Assembly: GCA_019648995.1 (NCBI GenBank)
Contig: BLXT01008557.1
Span: 228,032 to 292,031 of the forward strand
DNA: 64,000 bases
DNA from: Plakobranchus ocellatus
Lineage: Eukaryota; Mollusca; Gastropoda; Plakobranchidae
Reading direction: 5' to 3'
Part shown: piece after piece, positions 13,601 through 25,600 of the stretch
How the letters are laid out: each line of letters begins with the position of its first letter
Numbering within the stretch: the first letter of the stretch is position 1
Notes under the pieces: model-generated
What the model saw: only the letters and a program-made list of their open reading frames with translations
Database searches by the model: none
Told to the model about the DNA's origin: nothing
Position numbers and translations under genes: made by a program

Positions 13601-16600
13601 TATTTATCTAAATCCTTATTTTCATATCACTGTATTAAGAAAGGTCTTAAAAAATGTATTTATTTATGTTATTTAAAAGAATAAAACTGAGAGTGGCCCA
13701 AGAAAAAGTAACTAGGGGGAGGTAATTGAATTTCATAGCAATGTGAAACAAAAAAACCCTTTTTTTTTTCTTCTCCACTGTTTCGTCTATAATTTAAGAC
13801 AACTCTAAAATATTTTTTTCATATTGCGGCGCATGAAAAATAAACTAGGGGGAAGATAATCAACACGATGTATATAATTTAATATTATTTATATTGCGGC
13901 ACGAGAAAAAAATTGGGCGGAAGATAATCAATGCCAGGTATCTCTAAATTATTCTTCATATTTCGGCACGAGCAGAATAAAATAAAGGGAACATAACCAT
14001 TTTTCAAGCAATATGAAATAAAATGACCCTATAAGACAGTAAGAAAGTAAAGAGAAAAAAATTTCCAATCATGCATGCAATTTTTATTCATATTATATTT
14101 TTGAAGCAAAATAAGTGCTTGTAACGCCAAATTAGCTTTGTTGTAAGAAAGGTTAAAACGCTCGTAGAGAGAGATAGAGAGGGAGAAGGGGTGGAGAGAG
14201 AGAAAGTGCATGTGTATGTGTTTAATAATAGTAGTATTAGAAGTTAAAGAGCAAAATATAGGAGCAAGAGAGTGAAAGAGAGAGAACGAGCGAGACAGAG
14301 ATAGAAGAGCAGAAGAAAGAAGCAAAGGATAGACAGAGGAGAGCGAGGAGAGGAAGCAAAAGCTATAGGGAGAAACATATTACACAGAAAAAGAATAGAG
14401 AAAGAGAGGCAGAGAGGAGAAAGAAAAGACATAGAGTATAAAGAAAAAAGAGAGGGAAAGAGAGGGAGAGATGAATTGAGGTAAATACAAGAAAATTATC
14501 ACATGCAGCCTATAGATTTTAAAACAAAACCATCGGAAAGCTGAAGTAATTTTAGAAAGTTTGACCCTTGTTCACTGAACATTAAAAAGTATTATAGTTA
14601 TACATGTATATTCATATATTAATGATAATAATAAATCAGCGTGCGTAGATAGTATGTCTTAAGGCTTCAAAGACATTGCAGTCGCTTTTTGTTCTTGCCC
14701 CAACATGGCAATAACTGTTTGGTCTTTGTGGGCCGCATAACATGACCTCGCTGTAAGCCTGAGCATGAGTAGCAAAGCAACGAGTGATCCCACTTAGCAA
14801 AGGCCCATATTGGAGTCGAAGCAATTTGTAATTACTAATAGCCGACAAGACGGACTGATGTCGCAGTTACTGTGCTCTACTCAACTTGTTCGCATAACAA
14901 GACTGGGCTGTATATATACTGGCCTTGTGGGTCAATAGAATTATGCATGGTCTCTAATGGCACCCCCCTTTCCCTTATCCAACAGAGCCACTGTCTTAAG
15001 ACCAGGTTGTAAAACACAATGGATAGCTCTGACGCTTCGACAGGATGGAAGTTGCAGCCGACTTGGCGTACTCTCGCCCAAAGAAACTAGAGTTTTTCCA
15101 AACATGTATTATTGGACAAGTGAATGGCTGCCTCCAGTGAGGGCTAGGCCTAATAGTTGGATACACATGAGTCGGGATGCTGTAACGCTGCTGATGTGTG
15201 TGTTTTTTATGTAATTTTATATCTGGAAGGTGGATACTGTACTAGCACAATATTTTGCAGTCTCTAGCTGCCCAAGTTACTGGGACATATATGTACCAGT
15301 ATCAAAACGAATCAAAAAAAAAAAAAAAAAGCAGTGTCTCTCACCCCAGCCAAAACTTGTCCTACCCCAAGCTTCCTTCATCTTCCCTTTCTTGCGCTTG
15401 CAACTGACTTCGCTTGAAATTTATTATTGCCTTTATGGCTAGGTCTATATTTAAATTTAATGTGAGCCTCTGGCACATTCCCTCCTCTCACATACATATG
15501 TAATTTTGACCCCTTCCAGTTCCCCACCTCAAGTTGTTTTAATAGCACTCCTTGAATAATGCAAGTTTTGTTAAGACAGTAGCAAATTTGCTTTATAGAT
15601 ATTTTTGTGGTCCTAGAGACTTTTTAATGTTAGTGTTATCCAAGCTTTAAACTATCTCATCTTATAAGTAGATATGCATAGATTTCTAGTTGCTGCAAAG
15701 AAGAAAAAGAAAGCTTGCCTCATTCAGTCACTGCTCAGCATACTCTCTGTGTTAAAAAACTTGGACCATGACTAAAGTTAGAGGAAACAAACTTTTCTAC
15801 TCTGTATGCAATTACACAAGGCTGGCCCACCAGGAAAACGCGATCCTGCGGCTGCAAAAATTGCCAAAGACCGCAAGAAACCCACAAATTTTACGATTTT
15901 CAGCAATTTCTCACAATTTTTATTTTTCAAGAGCAAAAACTGAGGTTTTTATTCGCTGGTCTAGAAAGAGTGTTCCATTCCTGGCTTCCTTTACTAACCA
16001 ATCTCGCTCACTAATGTTTAGAGGATGTGGCAGCTTGCCCCAGACTTTTAAGGCTGAATGTAAACTCCGACCACAAAAAAACTAACATTAGGCGTCCTCT
16101 TTGATGCCATCTTGTAGAAAGCTTAACTTGAAAGTAAGAAACCATGCCTCCAACCCAAAGTTCCTAAAATCTATCTAGATAGACCTCTAGACCCGATCTT
16201 TCTAGCAGTAATAGCATGGACGAGTTTGTAAAAGAGACATCTTCACCACAGCCACTGAAAGGCATCGGCAGTTTGCAGATGACACCTTTGTCTCTGTAGA
16301 CAAAAAGTTACTTTACTGTCGATGGTGCAACCTTGTGTTGGACCACAATAGAAAATCAAGCATGGACACGCATATGGCCACAACAAAACATGCAAAAAGA
16401 AAGTTGGTGGGCAGTGAAATTCATTTTTATTTCAGTAATCAAATGCTCTGGCCTATCTCATTTTTAAAATTTTTGCAGTTAGTGATTTTTTGTTCGCTTT
16501 ATCTTAATGATCAAGATGGTTTGTAAGATTCAACTAAGTTGGAAAGATAATGAGAAGCTGTCCCATTATTACTTTTTTAGCATAAAACTGCAAGTTTGTA

Positions 16601-19600
16601 CTTGATTCCATATTTTATTGGAAGCCAGTAAAGTTAAATCAACATTGATGTAACATAATCTATTTCTTCTTAAGAATTAATTTGGCAGCCTGATTTTGCA
16701 TATGTTGCAATTTTTTCATACTTTATTCAGGTAGGCTAGGCAGTAGCGAGTTACAAAAAATCAGGCAAAATAGAACGCAGGATGAAATGAGTATTTTCAG
16801 TTTTTAGCTTTTTGATTATTTCCTAATCCATTATGGTACATTTTTTTTAGTACCTTTAAGGTTTGAAATTTGTTAACATGTTTTTTTAATGTGTCTGGTG
16901 CTATCTTTATTCAGGCACGGGGACTTTCAAAGTTTCACTAAACTTCCCCCCAAAATGAATAGTCAAACCTCATGATAGCGAACGCAGTAAAATCTAATTC
17001 TTGGAAACTCATTTTTCCATTCCCATTTTTTCTTTAGTACTTGTTATCAGTAGCCAATCTAACCAGTCTATTGCTCCCACTTTTGTATTGCCACATTTTT
17101 TTAGGATTTTATGTCCAATATTTTTTCCTTATTTTTAAAAAGTTTCTTTCAAAGCACTGTACATATCATTCTAAAAAAAATGTATTTAAGTACCACTGGG
17201 TCTTGCATAGAAGTACTTGTATATTTCATTTTTTGTAATAAATATGTCAACTACAAGCATGATGTTTTGTTCAGGTTAGTCTTAAAAATACAGAATTTTC
17301 ATGTTGTCAATATTGAAAGGCTTTGTATGGCTGGGTCTAAAAAAGTTTGCAATTTTGGGCTGTTAACCTTGCAATTTTTCCTTTTCAAAAATGCATTTTT
17401 CCGCTGGGCCAGACAAGAAAATCTCGAAAAAAAATTACTCATAAAGTACTTTAAATCTTTTGGCCAAATGCTTAGCAATTTCTCAAATTTTAGCAAAGTT
17501 GGGTGTTATTTTTGGCAGTTTCTGCAATTACGAGTGTTTTACTTTTGCAGTTTTCTTCTGTCACAACAGGATAATAATAGGGCCTGGAAGAGAAAATGTT
17601 TCAATGAAATTTACAAATTTATATTTTTTTCCACATGATATTGGGAAGTTGATTGTTACTCCAAATGCATGCATATTATTTACTACCGGTATTCAATTTG
17701 TCTCCATAAAAGCCTCGTTATTTATTATCTTATTTTTTTNNNNNNNTTTTTTTGTATGCTATCATAAATAAAAATGGATTTAAAATTTTTAATAGGCCTT
17801 CTTAAACGATTTTATCAAAGAAAAATAAAAGTACCCTTGTCATACTTGATAGTCACTTACAAGATGGGCATCTATTTTATTTCTTCAAACATACCATTTT
17901 CCAATAAACGATTGTTTTCTCTTAGCCTTTTTATTCAATTTTGACTCATTCACTCAGAATGTGAGCCATCAAACATTTTTATCACAAAAATTCGCAAAAT
18001 ATGGCAAATTTTATGAGGATTCAAATAGCACATTTTTGCGGGGACAATAGCAGGGGTCTTAAAGAACACTGACAAAGCAAATCTCAAAATCCAACTGTGA
18101 CCTTTTGGAAACTACCATGTGAGACAAACAAAATTTTGGGAAATTTTTCAAAAGGCCAAATAAGAACAAGTCACCAATTCGAGTTTCCTCTGTTAAAAAA
18201 AAAAAAAAGGCAAGTTAAAATTTAACAAAAAAAAATTTTTTTTTAAAGGAATGTTCCAAATGCCATCGGATTCATTTTGTCTGGTCTCAAGTCATGTACG
18301 TACAGTGGAAACGTCAAAAGCTGACTGTTTGAATTTCTCATAAATCAAAGTGCGGTCTGAGGTTTTTTCTTTATTCTTCTTTGGCTTTTTAAAGTTTGAA
18401 CTCACTATTATAAGTCAAAGAAAGTCAATTCTCATAATTTGAAGCCCACATTCCACAAACCTGCAATAACTGAATTGAAAAAAAAAAACTGTTTTCATCT
18501 GGCGATTCCCCCAACAGTGCCAATCACTGTATTAATAAATAAATTAAAAAAAAAAAAAAAAACTAGCATATTCTAGCTGTGCTATTAACAACGAGAGATT
18601 GGGGACAGGTAAACTAGGGTGAGAGGGTGATAGGTGAAAATGTAGGTCTAATAGAATCTAGTTCGTGGTGTTCTTGGATCTAATTTTGCCTATTACTCAT
18701 GCTTTGTGCAAAATGTCCTATTTAACAGAAAAGGCAATAAGAGGACCTAAAGATGATGTGCATTGTACATTGCTTTTCTATTAATATTTCTTAAAAAACT
18801 CTTACTTATGTAGGCCTTACTAGTTACTGGTGATCAAAACCTATAACCATTTACTTCCTCAGTGGAGCGCTCATATCTCTGCTCCAAATGTGGAAGATCT
18901 TTTATTACCTTGGCTGATTTGGAAACTCACCAAAAGAGACATGAAGTCCAGGCTAAAGAAAGGAAATACCATGACCCTTTTATATGCACTGTTTGTGGCA
19001 AAGTACGTTAATTTTTCTTTTTTTTTCTATTAAAATTTCATTATTTAAAAAATGATTGATTGATTATTGGTATACCCAGTCCACCATTTAAGCGGTGATC
19101 TCAAAGTTTCTGTTCATTCAGTCATTATCAAAAAATAAATGTGCACAAACCAAGCTGACAGTGGACAAAAAATATTTCTTTTCAGCAAATATTTAATTTA
19201 CTTGAAATTGGTTCTATTTGAAATAAGAATAAGGGATCTTGCATCATTCATGTTGTAAATCCCATCATGCAACCGAACTTATTCTGAACCAATCGTTGCT
19301 GAAACCCAATATATCGGATTCCATTTTGTCAATTTTGTATTTTTGTCATTCTGAAATCTTTTATTCATTAGGTGTTGGTTTTTTTTGTTGTTGTGGTTGT
19401 GAATTGGGCCTGGAATGTGCTAAATATACTTTGACCACAATCTGCAAGTCTAGCCATGTTATTTGCCAAGGAGATATCTGGTTATGAAGTTTGTTTGTTA
19501 GTTTGTGTATACAGGAAGTCCACAACAAGGTGATCTCAAGCTTTCAGACCCTCTGTTAGGCCAGGGTGCTGGTGGCAGGACTCGAACCCTCAACAAAAGG

Positions 19601-22600
19601 GTTCTGTAGATCTCAGGGTGGACTCGCTAGCCACTGTGCTACCGACGCTCCCCACTTGTTATGAAAGTAATATTTTTAAATGACATTCACAAGAGGTTAC
19701 CCCTTTACTTGGCTAGTTGGTGGAACTTTTTGGCTTTTCTTTTTGGCTCAGGTTTCTACCTAATTTGAAGATCAGTCAACCACTGTTAAGTCAATGTCCT
19801 GGGGAGGATTGGCAATGGATTGAAAAGAACACTGACTCATTCACCAAACCATGTTCAAGAATATTATTATTAAACTTGCTTGTGCGAATAAGCCCTGCTG
19901 CATTGTCAATAAAAGAGGTTGCTCTTTTTCCCTCAATATTGGTCTATTGATTTTTCCTTAGTCTGGTGGTGGAGCATATGTGGGGTTATTACTGTCTTAA
20001 TACTTGACATTCATGTACATATAGCTAGCGCCAAGCTCTCTCCACCAGCAGCTCTGGCTTCTTTGGTGGAGAGAGAAGTGCTTGAGCCAGAGCAAAATTG
20101 GTTACTTTTGTATCCTCATGCACTTTTCACAATAGTTAGGAAGGTATATTATTGCAGCCAACTAATTAAAGATAGACCACTTTTTTTTTTTACTGGCCTA
20201 AGTGCTGACAAAGTTTTAAAAAAATGGTATGAACAGAAATCAATGTGCAATGAAAACTACAAGCAATTTCTTTTAAATGGTGTAAAATTTCCAAAAAAAA
20301 AGTACAGGAGACTTCACATAATTCAATGTTGCCTGAGTCAATCCTTTTTCCCTAAGGGCATACCCATTTTTAATTTTAAATTGATATGTTGCTATTAATT
20401 TAATCTTTGTGGTGACAAAATAAATCCTTTAAGTACATATAATTATACCAGCTCTTAAATGATTTAGGGGACATGAAACAAATGTGAGTCTTATACTAGT
20501 AAAACTAGTAAAAGAGACTTGAGTGATTATAGTTAATGTAATCAAGATCTATTGCTCAACACAATTAAATAAAACCCAACATATTGTCTTGCTAGTTACT
20601 GCCAGTCGATGTTCTCTGTTACTAATAAATAATAGCACATGTAATAATTTGATTCTCTCGACCTCAACCTGAGTCCCCTGCAATATTCTTTTGTCTTTCT
20701 GGGTCTTGTTATATTATTGTGTGGTTGATATGATGAAAGGCTCAGCTTTTACATTAAGACTAGGTTGGCCTAAGATCTTTTGATGTATAGATCTGTTCCA
20801 TTGCCTCTCCCCACTTACACAGCAGGCCAGGCTACCTAATCTAGACAATAGAGTTGGTGTCTCACGAGTCTTAAAACCTCTATCATGCTAAGTATCCACA
20901 ATTTTGTCAACCTTTGTTGTTTGTTTACCTTTAAAAAGATCATTGTGCATCACTTCACCTACATATATGTAAGTCACCCACAACTCTTCCCAGCTTTACA
21001 TGTAGGCCTTCTACCATATACTACAATGCATGGCACAGCAATCTTACCTTCAAAATAAAAATGACATAAGACTGGTAAATTTTACAAATTGCATCATAAA
21101 TTGAGCATGGAACCAGCAGAAGAAAAGCAAACGCCTTACACTTACACCCCAAATCATATTCTCTCATTGTAAAACCATTATTATGAAAAAAAAAATCAGT
21201 GGCGCATTTGAAACAAAAGGGTACTGACACATCTATTGCTAAGCAACTGTTACTGACAATACAGCATTTTCAAACAAATAGGACGAATAGACCCCCACCC
21301 CCCAAAAAACAGATTTCATTGTTTGGACGAGTAAATGTAAGGATAAGCCCATGTCTCCCCCCCCAAAACAATTTTGACCATTTATTGCCTCTTTTGGCAA
21401 GTATTAAACTTAAGATCATTTCAAAAGAATACGTTGATGGCTGCTTGTCAATAGAAGATTGTATGTGTGGGTGCACAGGAAAACCCGTCGGATGTTTCAA
21501 AGGCTTGTTTTGAACTCATTCATGGCCGAAACCGAGATTTTGATGTCCACAAAATCTCCATTTATTCATCTTCATATTCCACCAAGTTTTATTAATTTCT
21601 ATAACCTATATATTTAACTATACATTTTTTGTGAGGCATTTTGATCAGGTTTGTGGCAACGAAAGCCAAAAAAAACGCAGGCCAATTTCCCACAGCAAAT
21701 CTACAAGTATTATACACCAAACTAAACAGCAGTTTCTTGACCGATGGATTCCAACTTGTTTGCATGAATACAAATTAACTTGGGTGAGTGCGCAGCCGTT
21801 TTATTGAGATAACCTTATAGATCTGCTGACTCAAATAACACCCCAATCCAATACATGTAATCTGTTAAGCAAACATTTTACGTTTCTTGTCTCATAACGA
21901 TCTTCAAAGTTCAAAACATTGATATTTCTATACTATATAAAATAGAGTGTTTACTTTTGAAAGCATTAATTTTAAGTTTTTGCAACTAAAAAGATGTCGA
22001 TTTTATTTCATGAAAAACAGGAAGCAGATGATGAACAAAGCAAAAGTAATGAATAAATCATTCTTGACAACGACTGCCAGTATGTCCCGTTTTCTTTCAT
22101 TCAATCAAAACTTGACCAACCCACATTTGCAGCTTCAATGAATGACTCGAAAATTGCAAAGTTTTTAAACCTAAACCTAGCCAATTCATAATCCTATGGT
22201 GATGTCGATTTTATTTCATGAAAAACATGCAGATGATGAACAAAGCAAAAGTAATGAAGAAATCACTCTGTTTTGATGATTTGATATGAATCTATAGACG
22301 ACTGCCAGTGTATCCCATTTTCTTTCATTCTGTCTCTCCTTCTCTACCTCCTTTTCTCTCTCTGGCCTAGATCTAAACCTTGCTCTATTGTCGTTTATTA
22401 TTAATGTTTGGAAGCTAGATCCAACTTAAAACCGTAGTTTTGACAGCCTACAATTTATAGATTTGCTCGAGATCTAGAGATCTAGATATCGAAGTTAAAT
22501 GTGAAAGATTTATTACACTTACAGACTTGAACAATGTTGTTTCGAGGTGTAACACTCAGTGATGAACAATCACACAACATGGGCCCAAAATGTTAAATTT

Positions 22601-25600
22601 CTCAATAAAATGTCCATTTTCACCAAAAAAAATTAAAAAAAAAAAAAAAAAAAATTCTCATTTGTGGGTTAGAATGAACAATGGTGAAGTGTATGTGTGC
22701 CATGTGACTGTAAAACCAATTTGATCATCTATTCTATCAGCTGAAAACTACAAAAAACATACATGAAAAAATTTAGAAGCCATTTTTCTCAAAACTATAT
22801 TTCCTGTCCTGGGCGATTTTAAACCATTATAATTTTTTAACTAAATAAGATACAGCCTTCAAATAAATAGCAAAATGCTCAGGAATGTTTGTAGAATCCA
22901 CAATTATGTCTTTCTCAATTTTTTTATCTTGACCTATGTGAAGGGTTTTCCTGTGCGCCCACACATTGCTTGAAAAAAAAAAAAAACTAATTTAGTGCAG
23001 ACAGACACATATTTCTAAAACACCATTTAGATTTAACTCTGGTCATATTCCAGTCATTTTTCTATCACAGGGAATAAATCAGCTTAATCTTTGCTGTTTC
23101 ATATTGTTCATCATGAGGTGTTTTCAACTCACGCTTTGTTACTTGTATTGGTAAAAAAAAAAAAATGCCAGCAAGCATATAAGGCCATTCCGTACTGCTT
23201 TGCCCACAAAGCAAGCCCTTAAAATAGAAAAAAAAATGGATTGCATGCCTTTGATAGGCATTTATGGTGCATTTTATTGACCATATACACTATCTTTTAC
23301 ATAACTGGCATCGCGGAAAATGTAAATTAAAACCTCAAAAAATGCAAAAAATTCACATATTATTGAAACAAAAATTTTGTTATTTATTGAGGCGTACATT
23401 GTGACATGCAACATAAATACTGGTAAACCGGTAAGTTTTTAAAACAAAATTAAAAAAAAAAAAAATCAGAAAAAAGAGCTAATTGTAATGTATGAACTTC
23501 TCCAAAGTAATTTACAATTATTAATTGAAAGATAACCAAAAGTAAGTAGGCCTACCCAAAAAAATGTTTTCTTCAGATGTTATTATAATTGCTAAGTTTA
23601 TTCCCTTTCTCCTACATTGATATGGTAAAAGTTTTAAACATGAGCTTCAGCTCTTAACCCTATCCATACAAGTGGGGTAATTTTGTTACCCCAAGGCTTG
23701 TTTTTAATTTTTTTTTAATACTTACAATGGGAATTTTTCTTTCAGCTTTTCAGCATTCCTCAAAAATCAAATTTGACATATGATTACATAATAATGATTG
23801 ACAGAAAATCAATATTGAACTGACCTGAGCTCATTTCTGAAACCCTCACTGTATTTTTTCTATGTTGAGTATGGAGTGATTTTGTTACCCCCACGTACGG
23901 ATAGGTGCATAGCCATTTTTTTTACTCTATGGTATGGGGTCATGCAGTTACCTCACACGTACGGATAAGACTACATGTGTATATTGATATTAAAATGTGG
24001 GGGCACTCAGTTACCCCCGACGTACGGATATGACAATAAAACAGCTCGTACAGATAGGGTTAAACATTTTTTTACAATTATACACTGTTTGAGATTAGAC
24101 TATTTATTGTTTACAAGCATTGATTTTGTTATTCTTTTTCATCATTACTATATGCATGTGCAGCAAATAATTATTTATTTTTCATTGAGCAGGTCTTTAA
24201 ATACTTTGAAGTTCTCATTAAAAAAACTATAATATGTCATTGTCATTATTATCACACATTCGTAAAATCTTCTGCTCTCTCCCTCAAATGAGAAAAAAAG
24301 GAAAAGCCAATCTCATTCAAAGCTTCATATAAATGACAACAATGTTGTGTATCGGTACACAGAAGACAAAATTTATTTATTTATGATATTTTGACACTAA
24401 ATTTGAATTAGATCTACACAATATCATTAGAAAAGGTTATTAGGCTAAGTTTTTTTTTTCTTTTTTTACCTCATGCAAGCAATTAGGCCTACTGACAGTT
24501 CAAAGATGATTAACTGCGATCATAATCAATTCACTCACTAGACTAGAAACCAATCTTTATTGCATAGTCAATACTTGCACAATTAACTAGTGTCAAAATC
24601 AATGAAAAAACACTTTTATAAATGTTTTATAATAGCTTGTAAGAAACTATTTCTAATCATAGCTTTCATCCCATTACCCTTGTGTAGAGAGTATAAAAAA
24701 AAGGCCAGACGACCATTCCTCCCAAGAGATCAAGTCAAACTGCTAGTTAAGCCTAAGTCATTTAGCAAGGTCACGTGAACAATTTTTAAAGAAATAAGAA
24801 GCCTTAAAAAAAATACACAAATAAAAAAAAATTGCTAACAAAGATAAACTTTCATTTGAACTATTCTTTTCAGCTTTTAAACTTTCATTTGAACTATTCT
24901 TGTTCTCCTTAATGCACACACTAAAAAGTTGGCAGACTGTTTAAGTGATCGATCGCTCTATCCACATCAGGTGTTTAGATCTCTAGCTCACCCAGCACTA
25001 CTACTACGCGATACAAATCCGTCGATTAAAACAAACTATTCATATTAATTTCTACTTTCTTGGATAAAGTTATAAAACATTACAGCGTTTCAGATCCATC
25101 CATTTTCATTCGGGCAAGTCCAAAACACCAGCCTCAAAGAAATATATAGATCCTAGCATTCCGCTCTAACCAGGCCTAGGTCAAAGAGGAGTAGAAGATA
25201 GTCTTCAGCCTAGGCCTAGCCTACCAAACACGACAGTATTAAACAAAAACAGTGTATAGAGACTGACCAAGAAGAGAATCCACCTTTCTTCATCGCAGCC
25301 GCTATAAAATCATGTTGCGGGGGTTCAATGTTAAAAAATTTTAAAAATGTAAAAATAGTAGGAGTCAACAGACTGAAAACAAACAAAGTCCAACGAGTGC
25401 ACAAAGAATATATCTTTATTTTCATGTGCAGTTTAAATATTGAAAGAGGACTTTTGATTGAAAATCTAGGCTTCGGCGCCAGTCACAGAGGATTTGGGAA
25501 CTATATCAGGTCTTCAGAGCAAAATGTGCCAGCTTGGCAAAGCCAGTATGTTGTGAAATGAAGATATTTTTAAAAACCTTTAAAAATCTGATTGCTATAA

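Noticed and set aside
17111-17638. 175-codon plus-strand ORF rich in Phe/Leu/Lys
   Set aside because: Composition is that of T-rich non-coding DNA. There are no domains or splice signals, and overlapping frames are equally open.
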